A stretch of DNA of 64,000 nt from Trichobilharzia regenti (taxonomy: Eukaryota; Platyhelminthes; Trematoda; Strigeidida; Schistosomatidae), in contig OX235263.1 of NCBI GenBank assembly GCA_944472135.2, forward strand, positions 24,419,379-24,483,378, written 5' to 3'. Every line of letters starts with the position of its first letter. Position 1 is the first letter of the stretch. Positions 32,831-43,439 of this stretch are shown in pieces. The notes beneath the pieces were generated by a model, which was not told where the DNA came from, ran no database searches, and saw nothing but the letters and a program-made list of their open reading frames with translations. Position numbers and translations under genes: made by a program.

Positions 32831-33400
32831 AAAAAACAATTTGTCCATTTCCCTTGAGTCATTTAACAGTGTACATCAATCAAAATCATTCTATGAAAAT
32901 CTCATTACTGTAAGCATTTTTTTGTATGTGAGTATATGTTTTCAATAAATTCATCGAAGTATATATCTATGAGGATACTGCTTTCTCTTAACGAGAAGCT
33001 AAAATGTACAACGCGTTAAACAATTTGTCCAGTTTTTCTGTACTGTAGTAAAACCGTTTTTTTTTGTTGTATAGAGGTTTGGTTTAATAACATAACCAAC
33101 CAGCGAGTAGTGATGACGTTGAATTTTTGAACGTCCTTTTTTTCATAGGCCAATATTCATACAACATCTTAGTTATTACCAGTCTTTGTTAAATAAATCA
33201 AGCTAACACCTTATAGAGTAAAGGCATAAAGTCTCCACAGATGTTAAACACTTTCCAATCAAATCTCTACAGATGCATATGTGTGGAGAAGAAAGTCATT
33301 GGTATTACATTATGAACTGGAATCTTTTTCCGCTTGCTATAATGGGATGCCTTCAAGCCTATAATCTCGTCAGTTTTTCTCTCACAATAGATATTTAATC
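32830..33400. other. AT-rich unassigned intronic DNA
   Basis: No gene, repeat family or RNA feature was recognised. Confidence 0.3.
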
Positions 33401-33404
33401 GGTT

Positions 33405-33605
33405 GGAGGATTCAATCATGAGCTGAATTTCAGTTAGAGAACCATTGGAAAACTAGCACTTGAGTGCTAGACAGCTATTTCGTCCCAGTTTGGGACTCTT
33501 CAATGATACGCACCCACCGCCAGGGTTCGAACGCAGGACCTTCTAGTTACAATGGTTCATAAACTGAGATGTCAGGTCATGATTGAATCCTTCAACCAAT
33601 CAAAC
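33405..33605 (-). mobile_element. Hammerhead SINE, one core change
   Basis: The minus strand reads TTGAAGAGTCCCAAACTGGGACGAAATAGCTGTCTAGCAC. Stem II is perfect and GAAA is present, but core C3 is T. A short inverted piece of the SINE tail follows at 33548-33600. Confidence 0.6.
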
Positions 33606-33689
33606 AAAAATTCCCTACAAAAAACCAATACTTGAAGGTATTTAATCATTGATAATTTATTATTAATATTTTTTATTTCTTTATGTTCA

Positions 33690-33905
33690 GAGTGAAACAT
33701 AGGGAGGGGGCTTCGAACTGGAGTTTTGAAGTTTCAGTAGCAGTGGGTTATTTTTTTAAATTTCTACAAGACGGAATGGCTAACCTCAAGCCTAACCTTC
33801 CCTGTTTATCTCAATTACTACCGGCTGAGCAAGACTTAAGAATGCATCGGTGGCTGACGGTCGAACCCTGGACCAGCAAGCTGAACCACCGACGCAATCA
33901 TTGAT
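33690..33905 (-). mobile_element. tRNA-derived SINE with RTE-type tail
   Basis: Minus strand: head GCGTCGGTGGTTCAGC, B box AGGGTTCGACCGTC, body GGAAGGTTAGGCTTGAGGTTAGCC, then CTGCTACTGAAACTTCAAAAC. It lies 48 bp before the exon 3 acceptor. Confidence 0.65.
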
Positions 33906-33953
33906 ATAAAATTACAATAAATTGTTTTTTTTATCTTTTAATTTTGTTTCTAG

Positions 33954-34487
33954 GCATCACTCTATTCAAATACAAGTGATGTTCAAGCTTATGAATCACC
34001 GAGAACCTACGCTGAAGAATTTCCATGGGATGATGAAGACAGTTCATTATTCCTTATTGATGATGATAACAATGATGCGGATGATGGTGATGATGATGGG
34101 AAAGAATTAAAGTCTACTTCAACAAATAGTTGTACAGAATCATTTTATAAATTGATTCAATCTTTATCAAATAATGATTCACACGATGGTGATTATGGAC
34201 AAGATACTATGGATATTATATCAACATCAACGTCAGCTTTATTTCATCTCAAAAGTAATATCAGTAGTAGTATAGAAACAAGTTTAGATATAGACCAAAA
34301 TAATCATCGTAATAATAATAATAATAGACCATTCAATAATTCTTCTCAACGATTAGAAAGTTGTTCACCCGAGTACACAAGTAATTTATTGACTAGTCCT
34401 AATCCATCTATTCATGGTTTACGTACATGTCCTGATGGCGGTTCACAATATTTACCAATGATAGAAACAATGGATATTGTATCAGAT
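33954..34487 (+). CDS. Host gene exon 3 (second acidic tract)
   Basis: The acceptor is AATTTTGTTTCTAG at 33953; the donor GAT|GTAAGA starts at 34488. It is 534 bases, phase 0 at both ends. The exon starts ASLYSNTSDVQAYESPRTYAEEFPWDD, continues with an Asp-rich stretch (IDDDNNDADDGDDDG), then FYKLIQSLSNND, an Asn-rich run (NNHRNNNNNRPFNNSS) and ends YLPMIETMDIVSD. Low-complexity Asn runs are frequent in AT-rich genomes. The open frame continues past the donor into T-rich intron, but the hydrophobic FPFVCYFLFVVVVVV tail there is typical intron translation. Confidence 0.75.
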
Positions 34488-34599
34488 GTAAGATCCTCTG
34501 TTTGTTTGCTTTTCCCCTTTGTTTGTTATTTTCTTTTTGTTGTTGTTGTTGTTGTTGAGTTTCATTATTTCGGAATGCACACTAGTTACTGTGTGCAAT

Positions 34600-34838
34600 C
34601 AAAAATATCCAATACAGTCCTACAGGAGGTCAATCGCGAGCCAGCCCGAATAGCTCAGTGGTAACGTCTCTGACTGAAGGCGGCTCTTGGTGACGCGGGT
34701 TCGAATCTCAGAAGGGACATGACTTGTTCCTTCAAGATTGCAGATACGCCGCCTTGCTGACTGGTGAGTGCCAACTAGCACGAACCTAGGTGTAGCCAAG
34801 GCTTCCTGTGGCCGATTGCCTCCAACCATCTAATACCA
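34600..34838 (+). mobile_element. tRNA-derived SINE-B
   Basis: AGCCCGAATAGCTCAGTGGTAAC (A box) and GCGGGTTCGAATCTC (B box), then a body near-identical to 11060-11270. It stops a few bases before the Merlin target duplication. Confidence 0.75.
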
Positions 34839-34850
34839 ATAAGTTTCACT

Positions 34851-36007
34851 GGTGACTCTAAAGAATAGGAACCCAAACCGAAACGACCTTGAGAAACCAC
34901 TCAGGTGACTCTGTTGTTTCTAGAAGTAATTATGAATGCTCTACGCCTTTTGCGTTGTAAATTGGCTCCGGATCTTGTTTTTGATTACTGTTTGGATAAG
35001 GGACTGATTGCAAGGTCGAAAATTTGTCACTGTGGAGGTGATATGGGTGTACAAAAATACACAAAGTCCATTGATGGGTTTGCGTACAGGTGTAATGAGT
35101 GCTGGAGGAGAAAATCAGTTCGAGAGGGCATGTCGTTCTTTATTAGTTTACAGATTCCTTAGGCATTTTGTTCTCAAAGTCTAAATTACCCTTAACAAAA
35201 ATTTAAATGATCTGTAATTTCTGGATACTGAACAGACCAGTTACAGCAACAGCTTATGAAACGGAAAATTCAGAAGTGTCTACAGTGCAATGGTATCAAT
35301 ACTGCAGAGACGTATCGACCTGGAAAATGAACAGTTTAACTCAAGTTCTTGGAGGAGATGGCGTAGTCGTTCAAATTAATGAGACCGTATTAATAAAAAG
35401 GAAATACAATCGCGGCAGATTACCAGCAAACCAGCAATGAATTTTCGGTATCTATGACACCACTCTCCGAAAAGGATATATTGGGGCGATTCCTAATCGC
35501 AGTGCTGGTGTATTTTGCCTATTATCTAGCGCTTAGTGCTACCTCGGACCACTATTTACACAGACGAATGGAGCAGTTACGGGCAATTGTCGAATCTCGG
35601 GTATATTTACCATGTAGTCAACAACACAAACGGTTTTCGTAATCCTTTGGATGGAACTCATACTAATTCGATCGAAAGTTTCTGCAGTCGCATAAAAAAT
35701 CGGATTAGATTGGTGAATGGATCTAGAAATCCAATGATATACAAGTATCTTGATGAATTTATGTATAGAACTTGGTTTAACATCGGTATGAAGACACCTA
35801 TGAGAAATTGGGAGCTTTTTTTGCAACATATACGAGAACGTTATCCATTGTAACTGTTTTTTAACATTGCATTACTTTCATATAAACGATTTTTTACAAT
35901 TATGCGCGGCTATTTTGAGCTTTCGGATTGGTCGAAGTTGTCCTTGACAAGGTTGTTTGTGCGTTCGTAGGTCGTTTCGGTTTAGGCTCCTATTCTTTAG
36001 AGTCACC
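34851..36007 (+). mobile_element. Merlin (IS1016-type) DNA transposon with TIRs and TSD
   Basis: Terminal inverted repeats GGTGACTCTAAAGAATAGGA (left start 34851) and its complement at the right end (35988-36007) match perfectly over the first 20 bases and almost perfectly over about 40. They are flanked by an 8 bp direct repeat GTTTCACT at 34843-34850 and 36008-36015. Merlin elements make 8-9 bp target duplications and are known from schistosomes. At 1157 bp the element is complete in structure, but its transposase is broken. Confidence 0.92.
34917..35853 (+). pseudogene. Merlin transposase pseudogene
   Basis: Three frame segments together cover the transposase. Segment 1 (to 35162) has a zinc-ribbon-like CHCGG...CNECW. 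Segment 2 (35207-35440) has QYCRDVSTW and VVVQINETVLIKRKYNRGR, the first DDE motif, where the usual catalytic Asp is Asn (AAT, 35378-35380). Segment 3 (35536-35853) has IYTDEWSSYGQL (second Asp) and HTNSIESFCSRIK (the Glu). A TGA at 35437-35439 stands where Trp is expected before IFGIYDT, and frameshifts lie between 35162-35207 and near 35525. It is dead on four counts. Confidence 0.9.
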
Positions 36008-36019
36008 GTTTCACTCTTT

Positions 36020-36375
36020 CATATTTGACCACAGAGTGATATCAATCAGAGAACCATTGAAAACTAGGAGGGAGTACTGCTAGTTAGTGGCTCCAATTTG
36101 GTTTGAAAATCTTCAGCATTGCCTACATACACAGCCAAGGTCCGAACTCAGAGCATCTCGGTCACAACAAGACAAGTTCGTAGACTATTCGACCACTGAG
36201 ACCAGAATCAATGGCCTATGAGTTGTAGTTTCTACGAATTTGTGATTTTGGCGCATTAGTTTGTAGAAATTCGCTGATGAAAAGTCCTGAAGAAAGACGA
36301 AACAGCGGTTCAGTAGTCCTTGTTGGTTTTCAGTGGTTATCTAACCGACATCAATTCATGATCACACTTGGAAAA
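36020..36375. mobile_element. Two hammerhead SINE fragments, inverted pair
   Basis: A minus copy (36020-36245) has a head with GTGGTCGAATAGTCTACGAAC. It is followed by a plus copy (36255-36370) reading GCTGATGAAAAGTCC, AAAGACGAAACAGCGGTTCAG. The plus copy has both core boxes (CTGATGA 36273-36279; GAAAC) but with two extra A bases before stem II and a GTT cleavage triplet. Confidence 0.5.
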
Positions 36376-36469
36376 AATCAAATCCTTGCAAAATATGTGT
36401 TGGAAATTTCATTATTTAAAATTTTGCGAATGTGTCTATTATCGTATTTCTAATTAGGATTTTGTATAT

Positions 36470-36740
36470 CTTTTGATATGTTGAAGATAGTTGGCAGGAT
36501 GCCTTATGCACAGGTTTCATGCTTATTGGCACTTCACAGAAATGGAGTATCTTCAAGTTTGATGAAATTGAAGTTGCTGCCCACTTCTAACTGCAACAGT
36601 GGATGATGCGGGTTCGAATTTCATAGAGAACATAAACTCCTTTAAGATTGTAGATACCATACTTTGTGATGAGTACCAACAAACGTGAAACCCAAGTCCA
36701 TTGCTTCCTGCCGATTAACTGCAACTATTTTAGCTTGATG
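36470..36740. mobile_element. SINE-B, two halves in inverted arrangement
   Basis: 36480-36600 reads as minus-strand SINE-B tail and 36600-36735 as plus-strand head (GGGTTCGAATTTC) and tail (TTGCTTCCTGCCGATTAACTG), forming an imperfect palindrome. Confidence 0.45.
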
Positions 36741-37300
36741 ACCATGCTGCAAACATTATTTATGTATCTCATTACATGCCAACACTAAGGACATGACGTA
36801 ATGATACTGGTTACATCCTAGTGACCGATCAATGTACATCTTTAATATGCATTCATCTTTAACATTGGTTTAACAAGATTAATAGTACGCTCATAGATTT
36901 CTGTGTGGTAATATTAGACAAGTGACTGAAGTCTACGGAATAAATCAGAGAAAACATATTAGAATATATATATGAAATTTAAGCTGTTTAGTATCTTCGC
37001 TTGTCTACATCGGGATATACATATATCTATTCAGAATAGTTCATTGACTTTTCATGTTTGAGCGCCGGTGCATCTATAACTCATTAGTAATAGTGATAGG
37101 GTATAGTCGTTGTTTTCGACTAATAATCTTCGCTCATGAGTTTAATACATCTTGTATTGCTGTATGCCAGTTCATCAACAGATCAGGGATAAAGGCTTTT
37201 GTATTAAGACGTTTTCAAAGGCTGTTTATATTAATTAATGGAAGGAATTTATTTTAACGACTAAGTTTTTCAAGAGTTATTTTTACAAGGATTTGATTTC
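36740..37300. other. Unassigned intronic DNA
   Basis: No feature was recognised. Confidence 0.3.
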
Positions 37301-37600
37301 TTTCATGTTTGATCACGGATTGGCATCAGTTGTTAGAGAACCATTGGAAAACAACAAGGAGTACTGAATAGCTTTTCATCCTAGTTTGGGACTCTTTCGT
37401 GGTACTTATTCGCCACTAGCATTCAAACTTCAGGTCGCAAGGCAAGCTCGTATCCCGTTCAGACCCGATCATCCAGTGGCTCATAAGTATCGTACTAAAA
37501 TCCCCAACCGGTAGAAGTTAGAATTCATGAGCCATTGAGTCGGCTCCCAGTGACTAAATGATGTACGACCTCTCCTTGAAGCCGGAAGGTCCTGGACAGG
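37300..37600. mobile_element. Decayed hammerhead SINE fragments
   Basis: Minus fragment 37305-37480 (tail, GTCCCAAACTAGGATGAAAAGC) and plus fragment 37505-37600 (head). No intact core. Confidence 0.45.
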
Positions 37601-38135
37601 GCTTGTGTACTGCTCAGCAGTCCACGCCATCCTCCTTCAGCACTGTGAACGAGATATCGCCATTGGGTAGCTGTCTTTGATAATAGGCATCTGCGTTCTT
37701 TCTACCGTGTTAAGTGGTATAATAAGATGAGCAATATTGAGATTAGGCTTTGGCAGAGTGCCAGGTAGGGAGGGGAAGTGAATCGACGAGGTTGTTAAGT
37801 CACACCAGTTGAAATGGTTAGAACATGTGTTACGCATGTCTAGCCATCGCCATCCTCGACGAGCAGTGTTAGCTGACATAGGATGGATGAGGTTTGAAAA
37901 GAGCTACTAGCGGTGAAACCAAAACATGGCCTCATCAGTCAATGAAATTCACATCAGTTAGTTTAAGCCAGCCAGCCACGTAGGGAGGCGTAAACTGCTA
38001 TCTGATTGTGGTCGTCGGGATCGCAAGAACCAATGTAGGCTGGTGACAATCGGTGATATGGCTCAGAATCGTTCTCAATGGCTGGCGGAGATGCATCCAC
38101 TCCGTGTGACTGATAATTTCCAGTGAAACTATATT
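37600..38135 (+). pseudogene. LINE-A 3' end, degenerate
   Basis: It starts in the VYCSAVHAILLQHCER-like block (37600) and runs through LAVFDNRHLRSF, VSNIEIRL, LEHVLRMSSHRHPRRAV and SVIWLRIVLNGWRRCIHS-like remnants in shifting frames. No tail remains. Confidence 0.6.
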
Positions 38136-38194
38136 GTTCTTCGTTACTGCAAATACATGTAATACGGATGATTCATCACATGTCTCTTATATCT

Positions 38195-38350
38195 GGGAAA
38201 CTCTACTACCCCTACGAAGACAAATAGGAGAGGACAAAGAAAACTATAAAACTCAAGTTTCGAAGTCGTGTGATTATAATTGATGATATGTTTATGAACC
38301 ACAATACATTGTGTTCGAAACCTTGTCATCCAGTAAATAATACTATTTCA
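38195..38350 (+). mobile_element. PLE tip fragment
   Basis: AAGTCGTGTGATTATAATTGATGATATG...GTGTTCGAAACCTTGTCATCCAG corresponds to the right arm of the PLE at 16500-16560. Confidence 0.5.
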
Positions 38351-38575
38351 TCACTGTATGATATATCTAATAAACAAACCAATATGGTTAGGGTTACTGT
38401 TTTTACATCATCAAAATGTTTCTAAAATGTGATGAATAATCAGAATTGTAACAAGGGTGGTGGGGAGGGTTGATTGGTAAGCATTGACAAGGTTTGCGTA
38501 ATGTGAAATAGGATGTTAATAGAGACACATGTCCAAAAAATAAATTATGTAATAGGCAGAAGAAAGAGTAAAACA

Positions 38576-39160
38576 GAGGGTTGGTTAAGAAGAAGATGTC
38601 ATTCAAAATTTCAAACACAGGAAAACAAAACATGATTAATAAACTAGTAGAACTTGGAGTTGTCTGTCGATTACAAATCCACAACACTCAACATAACTGT
38701 CTTCACATGACCGATTCAAGTCGTAAATACACATAGATAAAGCAAAACTATCTAGCTTATCCAAGTATTGGTTTGCAGGGATTTGGTTGATTGGTTGCAG
38801 GGTTTCATCATGAGCTGACGTCAGTTAGAGAACCATTAGAAAACCTGTAGGGAGTACTGGACAACTGTTTCCTCCGTCCTATTTTGGGACTCTTCAGCAG
38901 TACCCACCCGCCGGGGTTCGAACCCAGGACCTTCTGTTTACAAGACGAGTTAGCTCGTATACCATTAAGCCACTGGGACCTGATCCAACGGCCCATGAAT
39001 TCTAACTTCTGCCAATTCACGATATAGCGCAACCGCTAGCCAATCTCTTCGGTGGCGAGTACTTGTCCTCACACCCGACCTGCTACACCCTACTGGTCAC
39101 GACTTCTCACTGGAACTCCAGGTAACTGCCTACCTGAATAGGGCCAGTCGCCAGTAAGCA
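38576..39160 (-). mobile_element. Hammerhead SINE with 230 bp extension
   Basis: 38576-39040 is nearly identical, in the same orientation, to 26280-26745, including the extension beyond the tail. On the minus strand it also continues 5' of the tRNA-like head (39040-39160), so here the unit is longer than the 26 kb copy. Ribozyme at 38855-38905 with CTGAAGA (38891-38897), the GGAG insert and ACAGTTGTCCAGTAC. Confidence 0.7.
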
Positions 39161-39436
39161 TCTCATTAGTATTCAAGTGCTGGTTTGGTATCTAGCTTAT
39201 TCTTCGTTCAAGTGAATCACGGAGCAAATAATAATTTAGTGGAATATTTTGTAATTGAATTACTGGATGACATGGGTTTAAATCCCACAGAGTGTGTCAT
39301 ATCATCTACTTCGAGGTAGATAGAAGATAAAAATTAAAAGGCACAAGTATTCGTACGTCGGGGATGGGATTTCCAGCTGTTTAACTTGTTGTTTCATGTC
39401 ACTTCATCGTTTATCTGTTGTTGTTGTATTTTGTAG

Positions 39437-39881
39437 ACGAATGCAAAAGGATTTAACAATGATCCTGTGAATAATTTCAACCTGTGTCTGTCTTCGCCAT
39501 ATTCAATGTACTATCGAAAACAACAACAACAAAAAGTAGTAGTACCCAGTGCTTATGATAAAAAATCCCAGACTATTCCTCGTACTACTTTTGCTTCCAC
39601 TGCTGCTACTACTAATAGTAGTCCTCTAACGGCTACGGGTAAAACACGTAAAAGAAAAGCACAAATGACGTTATTTCATTCACCATCCGATAGCCAGTGT
39701 ATTAAACGTGAATTTCTATCCTTTGATAATAATTTAAATTGTTGCCTACAGAATGATCGTAACTTCAGTGATATTCATAAAGGGATATTAGAGCATTCAG
39801 AGACACGTTTATCCAATGCAGAAAACTACTTACAACATTTACTTATTGCAATGAGAAAGAATAGTAAAGCGAATCGACGAG
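39437..39881 (+). CDS. Host gene exon 4 (basic patch, helical end)
   Basis: The acceptor is TTGTTGTATTTTGTAG at 39436; the donor GAG|GTGAGT has its G at 39881. It is phase 0 in, phase 1 out. It reads TNAKGFNNDPVNNFNLC, then YRKQQQQKVVV, a Thr/Ala/Ser run, TGKTRKRKAQMTLFH (RKRK could be a nuclear localisation signal, inference) and a probably helical end ETRLSNAENYLQHLLIAMRKNSKANRR. The open frame extends past the donor into an RTE-derived region, which is not counted. Confidence 0.75.
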
Positions 39882-39939
39882 GTGAGTATATAATATACTT
39901 TATTTTCTATATTTATTTTAATGGATTATTATTTGTCCC

Positions 39940-40737
39940 CTTTGGATTCCGGGGTGAAACATTGGGCTTTATCAGAACATGTCCACTTTGTTGTATTCTT
40001 TGTAGCTCTCTTTTGCTGGCCCCCAATTCACCCATAAACCCTCATCTCCCTCCTCCACACGATCTCCTTCATGTCACCCTCCAGTCCAGGCCCAATTCGT
40101 CGTTTCACGATCTCCTCAGTGTGTACCTGGTCCATCTCCATTTCTTCTGCAATATTCGGTGGGCAATAGGTTCTTGATGGTCAGCCACCTGATCTTCAGT
40201 ATGCAGCCAGTGAAAGCGACTGTTGACAAAAGACTGCAGTCTGTCAAAAATGCGTTTTGTAGCGCGTACATCATGTTTCTAACCCATACTAACCAAAAGA
40301 ACTGACTGACTTAACGTTTGTTTTTAAAGCTCGTATGTTATTGCTTAATACAGCAGATTTCCATAGTGGAGAAAATGACCCCGTCCAAATTTCTTTCGTT
40401 TCTAGTGCTTGTTGATTGGTTAGTTACCTTCATCACCTCCGTCTTCTTTATATTCACTTGAATTTCAGTTTGACTGCTTCTTCTGCAGCCATCTATCTTG
40501 TTGGTTTTCGCCTGTAGGTATTCGAATTTCTATGAATCTAGACAATAAATTATCCTCAAAGTTCAGGTGTTCTGGTGTCTTCTTATGTGTCCAGCGTATT
40601 CCTATCTTCTTGCTTCACATGACATGTCGCATGCTTGAGTTCACTGCAATCGGGAATATTATCGTAGGTCTTACTGCTGTCTTTACTTCAAAGGCATCGG
40701 TGATCTCTCAGTTGTGGATCACTTGATATATTGACGC
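39940..40737 (-). mobile_element. RTE-type LINE 3' region
   Basis: The minus strand starts near 40737 in the FADD-downstream region and passes K-T-E-V-x-K-I remnants (40450-40400), the LRIKN-like block (40370-40320) and TRWRWT (40145-40115). It ends in CCCAATGTTTCACCCCGGAATCC at 39950, the decayed family hairpin. It is interrupted at 40737 by LINE-A. Confidence 0.65.
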
Positions 40738-41731
40738 TGACGAAATGCAGAGTCTTCTAAACACCTTGAGCCGCAATCTACGAATGTTTGGCATGAGATT
40801 CGCTCCCGCCAAATGCAAGATGATGTTACAGGACTGGACTACATCGACGCCTAGTTTAAAAATAGGAAGTGAAGTGGTAGAGCACGTTGACCGCTTACTT
40901 CACTTATTTGGGAAGTACCATCAGCCAACGCCAACGGGTTGATCTCTGACGAAATCTCAGCACGAATACAGGGGGCTCGTTTCGCATTTACCAGTTTACG
41001 CCGACTCTGGCGTAGACGAGATGTTCGACTATCGACCAAAGGGCGGGTGTACTGCTCATCAGTACGCTCCGTCCTCCTTTATGGTTGTGAGACCTGGCCA
41101 CTGAGAGTGGAAGACATGAAAAGACTAGCTGTCTTTGATCACAGGTGCCTGCGCTCTATTTCCCGTGTAAAGTGGCATAATAAAGTGAGCAACATTGAGG
41201 TTGGACGTCGAGTTCTAGGTAAACAGGGGAAATCAATCGACGAAGTCGTGAAGTTACAAAGACTGAGATGGTTAGCACATGTGTTACGTATGCCAAGTCA
41301 TCGCCTCCCTCGACGAGTAATGTTAGCGGATATAGGGTCAGGCTGGAAAAAAGCTAGCGGCGGTCAAACAAAAACTTGGCACCAGTCAATGAAATCCACA
41401 ACAGTTGGTCTAAGCCGCGTAGGAAGGTGTAGACTTCCAGGCTGGGGTCCTCGAGACGGTAAAAATCAATGGTTGGAAACAATTGGTGACATGGCTCAAA
41501 CTCATCGTTCTCAGTGGCGCAGATGCATCCACTCCTTGTGACTTATGGTCTCAAATGAAACTGTTTTGTATTTCTTTATTACTCCTTTGTCTCACACCTC
41601 TGCTCACTGTTTCTATTATGCTTTTCTTGTACTTTCTTCTCTTGCTTCGCGTGCTACACGGAGTGTGGCGACTTGAACTTCCGCACATTTGTGCAAAGTT
41701 CTATGTCGAAAACAGACAGACAGAGACAGAC
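40738..41731 (+). pseudogene. LINE-A 3' copy, young, CAGA tail
   Basis: A 5'-truncated LINE copy. MQSLLNTLSRNLRMFGMRFAPAKCKMM (40745 on) follows RT motif C, then a frame break (a 4 bp duplication at about 40893, plus a frameshift near 40935 shared with the 46763 copy). The open stretch 40939-41541 reads ISDEISARIQGARFAF, GRVYCSSVRSVLLYGCETWPL, LAVFDHRCLRSISRVKW, RLRWLAHVLRMPSHRLPRR and LPGWGPRDGKNQWLETIGDMAQ. The 3' end at 41708-41731 is CAGACAGACAGAGACAGAC. It is almost identical to the minus-strand copy at 46763-48456, so both are recent. Confidence 0.85.
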
Positions 41732-41759
41732 ATGTATATCCTACCTTTGTCACATAAAG

Positions 41760-42100
41760 GAAAAAAGCGATTCGCAAGTACGATAATAAGCAGAAAATTC
41801 AGGGGGAATGAATAGTAAAGTGGAAAAATATTTGGGGGTTTAATGAAAATGGGAGTTCACAAAGAGTGAATGCATGCGCACCATTAAGAAAAATCGGTGG
41901 CTTTTACCTTGATGTGGTGGTCGGGTTCGTATGTCCCAATGACACAATAACCTACACTGACTCGAAGTAGTGCTTCTGCAGGTCTTACATGCCAGGAAGA
42001 TCGTTGGGATAGCTAATAGATTAAAAGTAATTGCTGTCACAACTTAAGATTTTTTACACTATGTTGTGGGGGTCTGTGGGAAAAGTTTTACTGCTGTCGA
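41760..42100. other. Unassigned intronic DNA
   Basis: No coding similarity was seen. The last part may be leader of the adjacent LTR element. Confidence 0.3.
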
Positions 42101-42162
42101 ACAGGGATATAACAGCCGCAGTAAGGTGTCTCGCTCAGTTAATGGCCAGCGTACCAGATATA

Positions 42163-42466
42163 CTGTTGTAACAACAGAAGACAAGGGCTAGGCAACAGAT
42201 CGTTTTATTATAAAAATCAACACGTATTTATACATATTTCACATACATTATTATAGCTTATGCAAGTAGACAAGCGCAGTTATCTGATTGGTTGTTTATC
42301 AGAAGTTAGGCAGACAAACACAGGCTTCTGATTGGTTGTTTCGGGATTCCTCGACAAATAGAGTTCTCTATCTGCGAATCATATTTTGCCACGTTAACTT
42401 TGCTGTGATTGGTTGTTGAATCAGCCTTGCTCATATTTTCTCACGGCCTGCTCTCACCACACTGTC
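42163..42466 (-). mobile_element. LTR of a Gypsy-like retrotransposon, plus possible leader
   Basis: Minus strand: starts TGTGGTGAGAGCAGG (42466), contains TATAAATACG (42238-42229), AATAAAACGATC and ends GTTGTTACAACA (42163). Termini are TG...CA. Directly after it on the minus strand comes GTATATCTGGTACGC, where TGGTA could be a tRNA-Met-type primer site. Related LTRs are at 62868-63224 and 63745-64000. Relative to the latter, about 50 bases after the start are deleted here. Confidence 0.65.
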
Positions 42467-42837
42467 TCTTCACTCTGAAGAGCTGTGGGGGGATTAGAAA
42501 AGTTCGACCTGAAAAAGCTGTGCGTCCCGGCTTATCCTACGGTAGTTTGTAGCTGGTGGTAAGTTCCTAATACGGAAAAAATTCTAAAAACCAAATCATG
42601 CAAGTCGTGTGTGTATGATCGGCCTCAAGCAGTTGTCCTGCAGGTTTTTCGGTCACGCAACACTAAGTGTCTTTCTGTTTCAGGCACCCCAAGAGCAAAT
42701 CAACTTCCACAGTGTAGGCAGTTGGGAAATAGCAACCGCCCACACGATGATCTGCTGATTATCGCCTACCTTTATCTACGTCACTTCATCCTGTAGCTGG
42801 TTACTAACGACGATGTTGGCGCTAAATGTTGGCATAA

Positions 42838-43015
42838 GTTAGAACTCATAGACCACTGGATTCCGTCTCACTGTTCCATAATGGTCTACCAGCTGGCTTT
42901 GTAACCAGAACCCTGATGGGGTCAGTGCTACATCTGCTGAAGAGTCCTACATATGGGCCGAATGGCTATCCAGCAATCTAACTGATCAATCTTGAAAATA
43001 TTTATCACGAATCCG
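42838..43015 (+). mobile_element. Hammerhead SINE, decayed
   Basis: Plus strand: ATCTGCTGAAGAGTCCTACATATGGGCCGAATGGCTATCCAGC. The first core box is intact but GAAA is GAAT. The head is decayed (TAACCAGAACCCTGATGGG). Confidence 0.5.
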
Positions 43016-43430
43016 TACGTGTTCTTCTTTCTTTGGAGAAGGTGATTAATGGAACTTTACTGTATGCGTTTCTTTAAGAAGCTTGGATTATGTTAAAGTT
43101 AATGTTTGGCAATACTCGCCCCCTCATTTCTCTAAATCTCGTTTAATAAGAAGTTGAAGTTTTCAACTTATGTTTTTTTTTATTGTTAGGTGAATAGCTA
43201 CACCGATAAGTCATGCTATCAAATAGATGTTTATCAACACAAGTATCATTTTACAACGCTTTTTTAAAAAATCATGGTTGCTGTTTTTAGAAATCTGTTT
43301 TCGTTAATGTGATTTGATCTATTTGTAATCAGCAATTTCATAATGAATTATTTATTTTCATTACTCTTATTTGTTCATTAATTCGTCCATGGGTGGTCAT
43401 ACAAATAGAATTAAATCTTGATAACTGATA
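43015..43430. other. Unassigned AT-rich intronic DNA
   Basis: No feature was recognised. Confidence 0.3.
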
Positions 43431-43439
43431 CGTTGATAT

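Larger units (their letters stand above)
27782..33953 (+). other. Intron 2 of host gene (6.2 kb)
   Basis: GTGAGT donor to TTTCTAG acceptor, phase 0. It holds Sm-alpha fragments, a PLE with nested insertions, RTE and SINE remnants. Confidence 0.65.
34488..39436 (+). other. Intron 3 of host gene (4.9 kb)
   Basis: GTAAGA donor to TATTTTGTAG acceptor, phase 0. It contains SINE-B, Merlin, hammerhead SINEs and a LINE-A remnant. Confidence 0.65.

Noticed and set aside
32571..32848. Minus-strand open frames of 67-76 codons
   Set aside because: Antisense to the RTE 3' end at 32320-32830.
34488..34664. Open frame continuing past exon 3 with a hydrophobic segment
   Set aside because: It lies after a GTAAGA donor; the hydrophobic run is a translated T-rich intron start and ends in a SINE.
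34648..34722. Looks like a tRNA gene (good A and B boxes)
   Set aside because: No closing acceptor stem, and similar copies recur at 11078 and 61603 with the same non-tRNA body: it is a SINE head.
39882..40177. Open frame continuing past exon 4
   Set aside because: It follows a good GTGAGT donor and runs into antisense RTE sequence, so it is intron read-through.
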